A DNA stretch of 39,659 nt from a virus, in the IMG/VR virus record IMGVR_UViG_3300035701_000105, positions 1 to 39,659 of that record; one strand, 5' to 3'. The position numbers were made by a program, and so were the translations under genes. The notes under the pieces are model-generated. The model did not search any database and was not told the DNA's origin. It saw only the letters and a program-made list of their open reading frames with translations. This document shows, piece by piece, positions 1 through 7,729 of this stretch; the stretch's first letter is position 1; each line of letters starts with the position of its first letter.

Positions 1-127
1 TATCCTCTTGAGTCGGCCGTCAAAAAGGCGCTCTCGGTCCTCGGGGCGTCGATTACAAATATCGACATTGAGGAGACTCGCGTCATTGAGTCTCAAGACG
101 GCCGCGATTTTCCGGTCGTTTATTTTA
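1..127. repeat. Terminal direct repeat, left copy (circular overlap)
   Basis: Bases 1-127 are identical to 39533-39659. The repeat lies inside a coding frame that continues perfectly across the junction. I infer that it is the overlap left when a circular contig is written linearly, because 127 is a common assembler k-mer length. A true 127-bp terminal redundancy is possible but less likely. Confidence 0.93.
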
Positions 128-693
128 CGGCTTTCGGCGACGTTATCTTTAATGGTCGCTCGGTCCAGGCGGTCGGAACGTCCTCGACGAAAGATCCCTT
201 TTTCGCAGAGCGATGGAAACCGGCCCTCAATACGGACGGCTCCGTCAAGCTCGACGAGAACAAACGCGAGATCAAGGTCAAGGTCTTGCTCCCCTTGCAA
301 GAGGTCGAGGTCCAGAACGTCAAGAAAAAGGCCGTAACAAATCTTTATAAGCGGGGCCTCGATTTGATTTTCAAGCTCAATCCGACGGCCGAGTTTCTCA
401 AGTCGAAAGGGATCGAGCCTAAATCCTTTTCTTACGGGAAAGGGAGCTCCGGCGGATCGACGGACACGGCCGAGGAGAAAGAGCTCCGGACAAAGCTCAA
501 GACTTTGCTCGCGAAAGTCGCGGCCGAGACCGGCCAGAGCCAGGCGGCGATCCTCAAGGCGAAAACGGCCTTTAACAATTTCCAGGGCTACACGGAGCCG
601 GACCGGGTCTCCTCGAAAATGCTTAAACGGACTATTTCGGATCTCGAGGAGATGCTCAAGGGCGGCGGCCAGGACCAGGGAGATGGCCGGTAA
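1..693 (+). CDS. Probable single-strand annealing/recombination protein, 3' part (230 codons of 327)
   Basis: This is the C-terminal part of a gene that starts at 39242. After removing the 127-base overlap, the joined product is 327 aa. The frame is open from base 1. It has a mixed beta/alpha core, a motif containing GTSSTKDPFF, and a basic segment EVQNVKKKAVTNLYKRGLDL. That pattern (an N(V/I)KKKAxTN helix after a beta core) is what I associate with phage Rad52/Erf-like annealing proteins. The C-terminal 80 residues are a charged tail. The next genes are a RecF-like ATPase and a Cas4-like nuclease, which supports a role in phage recombination. The family call is inference; reality as a gene is near certain. 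Confidence 0.6.
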   Translation, partial: YPLESAVKKALSVLGASITNIDIEETRVIESQDGRDFPVVYFTAFGDVIFNGRSVQAVGTSSTKDPFFAERWKPALNTDGSVKLDENKREIKVKVLLPLQEVEVQNVKKKAVTNLYKRGLDLIFKLNPTAEFLKSKGIEPKSFSYGKGSSGGSTDTAEEKELRTKLKTLLAKVAAETGQSQAAILKAKTAFNNFQGYTEPDRVSSKMLKRTISDLEEMLKGGGQDQGDGR

Positions 694-760
694 AGCGATC
701 GCCGGGGACCAGGGGCCCCGGCGGTTTGATTTCAAACCATAAACCGAAAGGGAAAAGACG

Positions 761-1999
761 ATGCATATTATCAAATTTTCGGCCGAGAATTTCAAGAAAT
801 TGACGGCCGTCGAGCTCTCTCCGAAAGGTAACGTCGTTACATTGACGGGGAAAAACGGGGCCGGAAAGACGAGCGTCCTCGACGCGATCGCGGCGGCTCT
901 TTGCGGCGGAGACGCGAAAAAGCTCTTACGCAAGGGAGAGAAAAAGGGAAAGGTCTCGCTCGACCTCGGCGAGTTTACGGTAACGCGGACCTTTACGAAA
1001 GAGGCCGATTATCTCAAGGTCGAGACGAAAGACGGTTTCGAGCGGAAATCTCCTCAAAAATTCCTGGACGAGATCGTCGGCCGGATCGCTTTCGATCCGA
1101 TGAATTTCATAAACGCCGACTCGAAAGAGCAAAGGCGGATCCTCGTTGAGCTCGCCGGCGTCGACCTGGACCGCGTCGACAAGAAAATCAAGGAAACCTA
1201 CGAGACGCGGACTATCGAGGCCCGTTATCTCAAAGAGGCCGAGGCGAAAATCAAGGGCCTCTCGTTTGATCCGGATATCCCGGAGACCGAAATCTCGGCC
1301 GCCGATCTCCTCGGCAAGCTCGACCAGGCTCGCCGGCAAAATGACAAACGGGACCGCAAGGTCCGCGAGCTCGACCCGGCGAAACGCGAGCTTTCCGATC
1401 TCGCCGGCAAGCTCAAGGCGGCCGAGGAACTCGTCGAGGTCCTCAAGAAAAACATTAACGACGCGGAGCTTTTCGAGCATCATATCCGGGTCGACCTTGA
1501 CTCGCCGGCTTTCGCGGTCGCCGAGACGGAGAAAATCGCCGAGGAGCTCAATCGATGCGAGGCGGTAAACGCCGAGGTCCGATCAAACCGGGATTACAAA
1601 GAGAAAGAGGCCGAGGTAATCAAGCGAAAGGGCAAGGTCGAAAACCTCGGGAAAATTCTCGACGATCTCCGGACCGAAAAAGAGGTCGCTCTCAAGGCGG
1701 GGAAATTCCCGGTCGAGGGCCTTTCGTTTAACGAGGACGGCGTCCTCTTTAACGAGCTCCCTCTCGACCAGGTCTCGGCCGCCGAGCGGGTCCGCGTCGC
1801 CCTGGCCATCTCAATGGCTCTCAATCCGAAACTCCGCGTATTACGGATAACGGACGGCTCTCTCCTCGACTCCGTCTCCTGGAAAATCATTACGGAGATG
1901 GCGGAGAAAAACGATTTCCAGGTCTGGATCGAAAAGGTCGACGAGGCCGGCGGGATCGGTTTCTATTTCGAGGACGGCTCCCTCAAGGGAGCGGAATAA
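761..1999 (+). CDS. RecF/SMC-like ATPase of the recombination module
   Basis: The 412-aa product opens like RecF/Rad50/SMC ATPases: a short beta strand, the segment ENFKKLTAVEL, and Walker A GKNGAGKTS at residues 30-38. The centre (about 180-300) is charged, heptad-like and probably coiled coil. The C-terminal part has a signature-like SAAERVRVALAISMALNPK and a degenerate Walker B in LRVLRITDGSLLD. Proteins of this size and layout occur in many phages beside exonucleases and annealing proteins, where they are annotated as DNA-repair ATPases. It probably acts on phage DNA ends with the nuclease at 2189. The ATG follows the recurring AAACCGAAAGG element. The product is much shorter than true SMC proteins, so the coiled coil is short. 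Confidence 0.85.
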   Translation: MHIIKFSAENFKKLTAVELSPKGNVVTLTGKNGAGKTSVLDAIAAALCGGDAKKLLRKGEKKGKVSLDLGEFTVTRTFTKEADYLKVETKDGFERKSPQKFLDEIVGRIAFDPMNFINADSKEQRRILVELAGVDLDRVDKKIKETYETRTIEARYLKEAEAKIKGLSFDPDIPETEISAADLLGKLDQARRQNDKRDRKVRELDPAKRELSDLAGKLKAAEELVEVLKKNINDAELFEHHIRVDLDSPAFAVAETEKIAEELNRCEAVNAEVRSNRDYKEKEAEVIKRKGKVENLGKILDDLRTEKEVALKAGKFPVEGLSFNEDGVLFNELPLDQVSAAERVRVALAISMALNPKLRVLRITDGSLLDSVSWKIITEMAEKNDFQVWIEKVDEAGGIGFYFEDGSLKGAE

Positions 2000-2154
2000 T
2001 GAAATATTTGATCATGGACGGCCGATATCGTTTCGACGAGGATCGGGCGGTTTGCATGGACACGGCCGACACGCTCGACGAGGCGCGATCGGCCGTGAAA
2101 GTTCAAGGCGACGCCGTCGTCGTCGACGCGGAAACCGGAGAGATCGTCGAATAA
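1999..2154 (+). CDS. Small hypothetical acidic protein (51 aa)
   Basis: This small ORF starts in a TAATG overlap with the ATPase stop, so translation is probably coupled. The 51-aa product begins MKYLIMDGRYRFDEDRA and ends DAETGEIVE, and is rich in Asp, Glu and Val. Codon choice (GTC, GAG and ACG-rich) matches the neighbours. I do not recognise a family. Its position between the ATPase and the nuclease suggests a small accessory of the recombination module, which is inference from context only. Confidence 0.7.
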   Translation: MKYLIMDGRYRFDEDRAVCMDTADTLDEARSAVKVQGDAVVVDAETGEIVE

Positions 2155-2188
2155 TTATTTATACCTTAAAACGAAAGGATTTTTAATC

Positions 2189-3238
2189 ATGCCAGAAAAA
2201 ATTAATTTCCCGGACCTCGAGGCGGTTTTGTATCGACACCACGAAAGGAATATTAAAATCTCGCCATCGCCTAATAACCGGGCCTCGTCGATCGGCTCGG
2301 AATGTCTCCGGATGCTCGTCTATAATCGGATCTCCTGGAAAGAAAAGGAAAAGCCGTCGATCGATCTTCAATTCATTTTTGACGAGGGCCGGTTACACGA
2401 AAGGCAAATCATTATTGAATTGCAAGAGGAGAGGCTCGAGGTCGTCGAGCAACAAGTCTCCGGCTTTGACGACGAGACGGGGCTCTCCTGGCATCTCGAC
2501 GCCGTCATCCATACGGACGCCGGCCGTTATCCTCTCGAGGTCAAATCTTGCGCGGGACACATTTTCGACGCCCTCTCGAAATACGGCCGCGACGAGTTTA
2601 AAAAAGCGATGGACGAGCTCGGCGTCTTTTATCCCTGGCTCCGGAATTACCTCGCTCAAATCTTGACGTATCTAAACGGCCGCAAGCTCGAGGCGGGGAT
2701 CGTATTATTCAAGGGAAAGCAAAACGGCCGGCCAAAACAGTTTAATGTTATCGCGAGCGAGCACTCGGCATTTTTCGCCGACGTCGTCTCAAAGTCGAAA
2801 AAGATCGACGGCCTGGTCCGCGAGCTCGGGGAAAAGAAGCTCGATGCGACGGCGGCCGATAAAGCCGGCCTCTTGCCGGAGCGGGTCGCGGATCCGGACC
2901 TTTGCCGGAAATGCGATTTCCGTTTTATATGTCTCCCGGACGTCGATTTCGGAAAGCCGCTCTCTCTCTTGACGGACAAGCTCCTCGAGAAAAAAATCGA
3001 TCGATGGTATAAATACCAACTGATCGCTAAAGAGTTCGCCGATCTGAACGAGGAGATCAATCTCGCGGTAAAGGGAAAGGCAAACGCGATCGTCGGACGT
3101 TTCCACGTCGACGGCAAGGCCGACAAGCGGGGGACATGGAGAAAAGATATTACGGTCATAACGGACGAGGACCGGGTCAAGCTCGAGGAAGAAAGTCGCC
3201 GGCTCGTCGCGGTTTTGAACGGAAAGGAGAAAAAATAA
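2189..3238 (+). CDS. Cas4/AddB/RecB-like PD-(D/E)XK exonuclease with Fe-S cluster cysteines
   Basis: The 349-aa product carries the PD-(D/E)XK nuclease signature: Asp104 in WHLDAVI, then Glu117 and Lys119 in LEVKS. A RecB-type QxxxY motif follows at Gln157-Tyr161 (AQILTYLNG). Four cysteines are placed as in Cas4 and AddB [4Fe-4S] nucleases: Cys39 (SECLRMLVYNR) before the nuclease core, and Cys239, Cys242 and Cys248 (CxxCx5C) after it. Such proteins resect DNA ends to give single strands for an annealing protein, and the candidate partner genes lie directly upstream. The ATG follows AAAACGAAAGG. The length is typical of stand-alone phage Cas4-like nucleases that carry extra C-terminal sequence. 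Confidence in the fold is high; polarity of digestion is unknown. Confidence 0.9.
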   Translation: MPEKINFPDLEAVLYRHHERNIKISPSPNNRASSIGSECLRMLVYNRISWKEKEKPSIDLQFIFDEGRLHERQIIIELQEERLEVVEQQVSGFDDETGLSWHLDAVIHTDAGRYPLEVKSCAGHIFDALSKYGRDEFKKAMDELGVFYPWLRNYLAQILTYLNGRKLEAGIVLFKGKQNGRPKQFNVIASEHSAFFADVVSKSKKIDGLVRELGEKKLDATAADKAGLLPERVADPDLCRKCDFRFICLPDVDFGKPLSLLTDKLLEKKIDRWYKYQLIAKEFADLNEEINLAVKGKANAIVGRFHVDGKADKRGTWRKDITVITDEDRVKLEEESRRLVAVLNGKEKK

Positions 3239-3240
3239 AA

Positions 3241-3498
3241 ATGCCTCGATCAATCGAAACCTCGACCGGCCTCAAGTTTTTTAAGACGAGAGCCGAGACC
3301 GGCCAGGTCTACAAACGATGGCGGACCGCGAAAGGATTAACGAAATCGGCTTTCGCCGGCCATCTCGGACTCTCTCCAAACGCCTATTTTTACATTGAGA
3401 GCGGAAAGTATTATCCGAATTACCAAACGATCGCCCTCTCCCGTCAACTCGGGCTCGACGTTTCGGATCTTTTCGATCTCAAGAAAGGCGGGGAATGA
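3241..3498 (+). CDS. XRE/Cro-type helix-turn-helix protein
   Basis: The 85-aa product has a single XRE HTH at about residues 22-72: a helix with WRTAKGLTKSAFAGHLGLS, then NAYFYIESGKYYPN, then LGLDVSDLFDL. The ATG was chosen because GGAAAGGAG lies just upstream; a longer in-frame start inside the nuclease gene has no such site. The stop overlaps the next ATG by 4 bases. It is co-directional with the early operon, and no divergent promoter or repressor/Cro pair is seen. It is more likely a regulator of early genes or of replication than a classical lysogeny switch (inference). Confidence 0.9.
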   Translation: MPRSIETSTGLKFFKTRAETGQVYKRWRTAKGLTKSAFAGHLGLSPNAYFYIESGKYYPNYQTIALSRQLGLDVSDLFDLKKGGE

Positions 3499-4268
3499 GC
3501 ATATTTTTCCCGCATGATAACGACGCGCGGCACGATCCGAGGATCCTTTCTATTGAGCGTCTTTATTCAAACGGATATGCTCTCTTTTTTAAGACCGTCG
3601 AATATATGGATCAAAACGACGGCGAGCTCGAGGTCAATCGTTTCCTTTACAGTAATCTCAAAGATCAGATCAAGGCGAAAGACGAGGACGAGGTCCGGCA
3701 ATTTATTGAGGAATGTCTCTCGGAAGATATCGGCCTTTTTTATACGGCCGAAAAATCCGGACGAAAATTTCTCCGATCGCATCGCCTGGACCGGACGATA
3801 AAGGAGAGGCTCGCGAAATCAAACCAGGCGAGCGAGGCCGCGAGATTACGATGGGAGAGGCAGGGAAATAAGCTCGATCCAAAAAAGAAAGAGAGCAAGA
3901 CGCCGGCGGTCTTTCCGCCGGGATCCGCCGAGGTCCGCCTCGCCCGGCTTTTTTACGACCTGGTCGTAAAGGCGAGCGGGGCGGCGGAGCCGGATTTTCA
4001 AAGATGGGCCGAGGCTTTCGAGAAAATGATCCGCCTGGACAAGAGGGCCCCGGAATATATCGAGGAGACGATCCGGGCGGTCGCGGCTCACGTCGGATCC
4101 GGAGATTTTCGATGGGGAAAGGTCGTAATGTCCCCGGAAAAACTCCGGCTCCGGATCCGCGAGGGAAAGATTAATCCGGATCTCAATAAGAAAGGGGCCT
4201 CGAGGTCCGTCAAGGGCGCGAGCTCGCCGGCGGATTACGACCAGGTCCAGGAGAGGCGGAGATCATGA
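3495..4268 (+). CDS. Replication initiator-like protein with DUF4373 (Lin1244/Lin1753) N-terminus
   Basis: The 257-aa product starts with a DUF4373-type segment (FFPHDNDARHDPRI, then GYALFFKTVEYM, about residues 4-110), a winged-helix domain common in phage replication proteins. A Lys/Glu linker follows at about 115-145. The C-terminal part (about 150-235) is helical and resembles the region by which O/DnaD-like proteins bind DNA or the helicase loader. The gene overlaps the HTH gene by 4 bases and the DnaC-like loader by 4 bases (ATGA), an O-P style pair. It probably recognises the phage origin and recruits the loader; this role comes from family and context. Confidence 0.82.
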   Translation: MSIFFPHDNDARHDPRILSIERLYSNGYALFFKTVEYMDQNDGELEVNRFLYSNLKDQIKAKDEDEVRQFIEECLSEDIGLFYTAEKSGRKFLRSHRLDRTIKERLAKSNQASEAARLRWERQGNKLDPKKKESKTPAVFPPGSAEVRLARLFYDLVVKASGAAEPDFQRWAEAFEKMIRLDKRAPEYIEETIRAVAAHVGSGDFRWGKVVMSPEKLRLRIREGKINPDLNKKGASRSVKGASSPADYDQVQERRRS

Positions 4269-4906
4269 TTAACGCCGATGCGGTCGTTAAAGCCGCTCTC
4301 GACCGTTACGTCGAGAAAACCGAAACCGAGCCGGCCAGGGCCGAGGACCTCAAGGGCCGGATCGACGTCTACCGAAAGACGGTCCTCGCCGATATCCCTC
4401 GCCGTTACCGGCCGTTTATGGACGAGCCGATCCAGGAGACGGACCTCGAGATGCTTTCTCGAGGGAATATTTTAACGGTCCTCGGGGACGTCGGAGTCGG
4501 TAAAACCGTTTTCGCTTTTCGGCTCGCGTTTTGTTTTATTCTAAAAACATTTATCGAAAGGGGGCTCGATTATAAAAAGGTCCGTTACAATCTCGCGACG
4601 GCGGACGATTATATTTTCAAGATGCGCGAGGCTTACGAGTCAAACGACGCCGGCTATTTGCGCGAGGAGTTTAAAAAATCGTCGATCCTTTTGCTCGACG
4701 ATCTTTTCGCGTCTATGATTACCGACTCGGTTCACTCGGAGATCCTCAATCTGATCGATTACCGCTCCGCCTGGCTCGGGCCGACAATTATCACAACAAA
4801 CAAGGGATTAAACGATCTCAAGGCGATCGACGCGAGGATCCCGTCGCGGCTCGTCGCCGGCCATGTTATCAAATTTGACGGAGCCGACAAGCGGCTCGCG
4901 TCTTAA
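4265..4906 (+). CDS. DnaC/IstB-like AAA+ helicase loader
   Basis: The 213-aa product has an AAA+ core: Walker A GDVGVGKT at residues 74-81, Walker B ILLLDD at 141-146, sensor-1 TIITTN at 174-179, and RIPSRL with a probable arginine finger at 191-196. The N-terminal 60 residues are helical and would contact the helicase or the initiator. Family members load host DnaB on phage origins. No phage DnaB-like helicase or polymerase is encoded here, so the host replisome is probably used. Start ATG overlaps the upstream stop as ATGA, so the two proteins are probably made in a fixed ratio. Confidence 0.9.
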   Translation: MINADAVVKAALDRYVEKTETEPARAEDLKGRIDVYRKTVLADIPRRYRPFMDEPIQETDLEMLSRGNILTVLGDVGVGKTVFAFRLAFCFILKTFIERGLDYKKVRYNLATADDYIFKMREAYESNDAGYLREEFKKSSILLLDDLFASMITDSVHSEILNLIDYRSAWLGPTIITTNKGLNDLKAIDARIPSRLVAGHVIKFDGADKRLAS

Positions 4907-4937
4907 AATGTTCAATCTTAAAAAAGGAGTTAAAAAA

Positions 4938-5330
4938 ATGTCATTGAACACGCCGAAACTCGCAGTTTACCAATTCGAGGTAAACCCGGAGCTCAAGGTC
5001 GCCGGGACGATCAACGTCCGGGGGACAAACCAGGGCGTCGAGGTCTCTCTCACGGTCCCGATCAAGCTCGTCTCGGCTCCCGAGGGCTCGGCCGCGAAAA
5101 CGTCCGAGGCGGCCGGATCCGCCGGCCAGGGCGACCAGGGCAAGGGCAAGAGCCAGGATCTCGAGGCTTTCAAGGCAAACCTCGCGGTCGGCCGCGAGTA
5201 CACCATCGACGACAAGGTTTTCGTCGTCGACAAGGTAACGAAAAAGGGCGTCGTCGAATTGCATAACGCGGATGACGACACGGACGAGATCGAGCTCAAG
5301 GTCGAGGACCTTTTCAAAAAGGCCGTATAA
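4938..5330 (+). CDS. Hypothetical early protein, possible ssDNA-binding role
   Basis: The 130-aa product has a beta-rich N-terminal half (residues 1-50, YQFEVNPELKVAGTI...), a flexible Gly/Ala/Lys/Gln linker (about 55-78), and an acidic C-terminal half with a short beta domain and DDDTDEIELKVEDLF. The start at 4938 has AAAAAGGAG at an ideal distance; an in-frame ATG at 4908 lies upstream but has no site. The stop abuts the RusA start. I do not recognise a family. A beta-rich domain plus acidic tail among replication genes would fit a single-strand binding protein, but no OB-fold signature is certain. Confidence 0.8.
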   Translation: MSLNTPKLAVYQFEVNPELKVAGTINVRGTNQGVEVSLTVPIKLVSAPEGSAAKTSEAAGSAGQGDQGKGKSQDLEAFKANLAVGREYTIDDKVFVVDKVTKKGVVELHNADDDTDEIELKVEDLFKKAV

Positions 5331-5759
5331 ATGGAAAGGCGGATTATAGATTTTACGGTCCGATCGATCCCGATCTCTATTAATAAGGTCTATCGATCCG
5401 CCATTTCCAGGTCCGGCCGGCCCTTTGCGTTTATGGTCAAAGAGGGAGTCGATTTTAAAAACCAGGTCGGATGGATTGCAAAGAAAGCGATGCAAGACGC
5501 CGGCGTCGGTTTAATCTCGACTCCCTTTTCTCTCGTCGTAAATTATTTCTTTGATCCGAGACGCGAGGGAGACGTTACCAATTACGAGAAAGCATTAATC
5601 GACGGCATGAAAGGGATCGTTTTCAAAGACGACCGGCTCCTCGGCCGAAACAAGGATCCCGAGTTTCTCGACCAGGGGATTTTATTCGAGGCGGTCTTTC
5701 GGAAATTCTTTGATAAATCAAATCCTCGGATCGAGGTAATGATCGTTTTCTATACTTAA
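5331..5759 (+). CDS. rusA: RusA-family Holliday junction resolvase
   Basis: The 142-aa product matches RusA in size and in motif order: an N-terminal strand SIPISINKVYR, then the acidic catalytic set Asp81 (GDVTNYEKALIDGM), Asp91 and Asp100-Asp101 (VFKDDRLL). RusA dimers cut Holliday junctions made during phage recombination and replication. The ATG follows the previous stop directly with no gap. Presence beside a nuclease, a RecF-like ATPase and a probable annealing protein completes a resection, annealing and resolution pathway. Confidence 0.93.
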   Translation: MERRIIDFTVRSIPISINKVYRSAISRSGRPFAFMVKEGVDFKNQVGWIAKKAMQDAGVGLISTPFSLVVNYFFDPRREGDVTNYEKALIDGMKGIVFKDDRLLGRNKDPEFLDQGILFEAVFRKFFDKSNPRIEVMIVFYT

Positions 5760-5775
5760 ACCGAAAGGGGATTTT

Positions 5776-6105
5776 ATGACAACAATCGCGATGGTAAAAT
5801 CGATGGGGTACATTAAAGAGGCGATTATCGCTTTCGAGTCGAGCTCGCGGGAGCTCCTCAAGCTCGGCGGGATCCAGGCGGTTGCGGACCGGATCGTCGA
5901 GTCTCCGGAAGCGGCGACGAGCAAGACGATCGAGCGTCGGCCGAAACTCGTTATCTCGGACGGGGTCGACGAGATCGAGATTTCGATCGACGAGTTTCCG
6001 GACCTGGTCAAAAAGACGATCGATCAATGTGTTAAAATCGTCTCGGCGGACCTCGATAACGCTCGCCGGGAGCTTGACCGGAAAATGAAAGAGATCGAAT
6101 TATGA
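5776..6105 (+). CDS. Hypothetical helical protein (109 aa)
   Basis: The 109-aa product is mostly helical and charged, with acidic patches (DGVDEIEISIDEF) and a Lys/Glu-rich C-terminus. I do not recognise a family. The ATG lies 5 bases after ACCGAAAGGGG. The stop overlaps the next ATG by 4 bases, so it is co-translated with the zinc-binding protein downstream. Confidence 0.8.
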   Translation: MTTIAMVKSMGYIKEAIIAFESSSRELLKLGGIQAVADRIVESPEAATSKTIERRPKLVISDGVDEIEISIDEFPDLVKKTIDQCVKIVSADLDNARRELDRKMKEIEL

Positions 6106-6344
6106 TCACGGCTTGCCGAGCTTGCGGACGCTCAATTTTTTTCGGCATAACGCCGGCCGGAAAAAAGATCCCGCTCAATGCGAAACCGATAACGGCGTTT
6201 GTCGTCGAGCCGGATTCCCTGGTCTCCGGGGCCCCGCTCGCGAAAACCGTCTCCGTCTATACGACTCATTTCGCCGATTGCCCATCGGCGGAGCAATTCA
6301 GAAACTCAAAACCGAAAGGACAAAGCGATGAAAACAAAGGTTAA
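6102..6344 (+). CDS. Small zinc-ribbon-like phage protein
   Basis: The 80-aa product has Cys5-x2-Cys8 (CRACGR) at the N-terminus and His56 with Cys60 (HFADCP) near the C-terminus, a spacing that can bind one zinc ion. The middle has an ITPAGKKIPLNAKP segment. Small proteins with this CxxC, TPAGKxxPL and HFxxCPxA order are common hypothetical proteins in phage early regions. Function is unknown. Start overlaps the previous gene by 4 bases. The C-terminal tail overlaps the start of the next gene by 17 bases. Confidence 0.78.
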   Translation: MITACRACGRSIFFGITPAGKKIPLNAKPITAFVVEPDSLVSGAPLAKTVSVYTTHFADCPSAEQFRNSKPKGQSDENKG

Positions 6345-7203
6345 GAAAATCTCATTCAAGGCCCTGGTCACCCGAAAGAGCGAGGAGTTTCTCCTCGACG
6401 GGATCCCGGAGCCGGTCCGGATCCGGGAAATCAAAAACGGCCAGGTCTATTTTTCCGGAAAGGACAAGGCCGGCAAGGTCAAGGATCACAAGATGGCGAC
6501 CGTCGACTTTCTGAAATTCGTAAACGACCGGCTCGTTAAAGACGCCCTCAAGGTCGACCAGGCCCCGGAGCCGACTCCGCCGGCGGATATCACGGCCGAG
6601 ATACTCTCAAAGGGTTTTAGGTGGTGCGAGAAACTCGGAGGCCCGGAAAAGGAAATCTCGAAATTTTCTCTCGAGGCCGTTACTTACGCGACGCTTTCGG
6701 ACCTCGAGGATCCGGTCAAGTCGAAAGAGCCGGGCGTTTATACGACGCTCAAGATGGCCGAATTTCTCTTATATATTAACGAGGTTACTCGGTCCGTCTA
6801 TAAAGAGAGCCTCAAAAAGCCGCCGGTCAAATCCGCGAAAGAGATCCAGAAAACGATCACGACGAAAAACTCCTCGGAGTCTCTCGCGGTTATCTTGAGC
6901 GAGGACGAGCGAAACAAGGCGGCCAGGCGATCGGCCGATCTTCAAAAGGAAATCGAGGACAAAGAGGGCGCGAAAAAGGCTTACGTTTCGCAGATCGGCG
7001 GCGAGATAAAAGAGCTCAAGGCCAGGCTCGCGACCTTGACGACGAAAGTCGTCTCCGGGAAAGAATTTTGCGACGTCCAGATCAAGATCATTTATCGATG
7101 GAAAGAAAACCGGAAAATCGTTACGCGGCTCGATACGGGCGAAATCTTGCGCGAGTCGGCGATCCCGGTCCATGAATTACAAAATACTTTTTTAAGGGAG
7201 TAA
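6328..7203 (+). CDS. Hypothetical phage protein with coiled coil and conserved C-terminal domain
   Basis: The 291-aa product has a small N-terminal beta domain (1-75), a helical middle (85-170), a charged coiled-coil stretch (about 190-235), and a compact C-terminal domain (about 240-291) ending RLDTGEILRESAIPVHELQ. A VxxGKEFxxV...DTGEI...ExQ pattern like this C-terminus occurs at the ends of several uncharacterised phage early proteins. The start at 6328 is chosen because AAACCGAAAGGA precedes it; upstream in-frame starts lie inside the previous gene. Function unknown; the coiled coil suggests oligomerisation. Confidence 0.78.
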   Translation: MKTKVKKISFKALVTRKSEEFLLDGIPEPVRIREIKNGQVYFSGKDKAGKVKDHKMATVDFLKFVNDRLVKDALKVDQAPEPTPPADITAEILSKGFRWCEKLGGPEKEISKFSLEAVTYATLSDLEDPVKSKEPGVYTTLKMAEFLLYINEVTRSVYKESLKKPPVKSAKEIQKTITTKNSSESLAVILSEDERNKAARRSADLQKEIEDKEGAKKAYVSQIGGEIKELKARLATLTTKVVSGKEFCDVQIKIIYRWKENRKIVTRLDTGEILRESAIPVHELQNTFLRE

Positions 7204-7211
7204 CGAAAAAG

Positions 7212-7238
7212 AAAGGGCCGGCGGGGAGCCGGCCCTTT
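7212..7238. terminator. Strong hairpin, possible terminator or RNA processing structure
   Basis: An 11-bp perfect stem (AAAGGGCCGGC at 7212-7222 with its complement at 7228-7238) closes a 5-base loop, 8 bases after a stop codon. No T tract follows on the + strand. An A-rich run precedes it, so the T tract would serve minus-strand transcription. Since nothing convincing is transcribed leftward here, it may be a weak terminator, an RNA stabiliser or a bidirectional element. Confidence 0.6.
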
Positions 7239-7294
7239 GAGGATGCGAAGAAACGGGACGAAATCAAAATAGCTTAATGAAAGGAAAAAATCAA

Positions 7295-7729
7295 ATGATC
7301 GCCTTTGAAAAATACACGTCGGAGATGGCGGCCTTTAAGGAGTCGCGGCTCTTTAAAAAATATTACGACGCCCTGGTCGTTTATCTCCGGAGCCATTGTC
7401 CGGGCCGGCGTTTCGCGATGACGGCTCCGGATATTTGCCGGGACCTCGGGATCCGGACCGAGGAGCTCCGGGCCCTGGTCTCTTACGCTCGCCGGCGGAC
7501 GCTCCCGATCGCGTCCGAGGGGACCGGCTATTTTTACGCGACCTCTTTCGAGGAGCTCGGGCCGACGATCGATCATTTAACGGAGAGGCGCGACTCCCTG
7601 ACCTTTACGGTCCAGGGCCTCAAGAGAGCTTTTCCGGACCAGGCTCAAGCGGATCTCTTTGATCAGGTCGGCCAGGGGACCAGGGCCCCGGCCGAGAACC
7701 TGGCTCCGGCCGGCGGGGGGGAGCGATGA
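7295..7729 (+). CDS. Winged-helix-like hypothetical protein
   Basis: The 144-aa product contains a probable winged helix at about residues 40-90: FAMTAPDICRDLGIRTEELRALVSYARRR, followed by a beta wing with GTGYFYATSFEEL. A second short helical region and a Pro/Ala/Gly-rich tail follow. The start at 7295 has AAAGGA at good distance; an in-frame ATG at 7277 lies too near that site to use it. The stop overlaps the exonuclease start by 4 bases. It may be a DNA-binding regulator; no family is assigned. Confidence 0.8.
   Translation: MIAFEKYTSEMAAFKESRLFKKYYDALVVYLRSHCPGRRFAMTAPDICRDLGIRTEELRALVSYARRRTLPIASEGTGYFYATSFEELGPTIDHLTERRDSLTFTVQGLKRAFPDQAQADLFDQVGQGTRAPAENLAPAGGGER

Noticed and set aside
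926-1483. Long minus-strand frame opposite the ATPase gene
   Set aside because: It mirrors a gene with clear Walker motifs; minus-strand frames are open throughout because of GTC/GAG-rich codons.
3241-3498. Lysogeny repressor
   Set aside because: Single HTH of 85 aa in the middle of the early operon, with no divergent promoter, operator set or integrase; called only as an XRE regulator.
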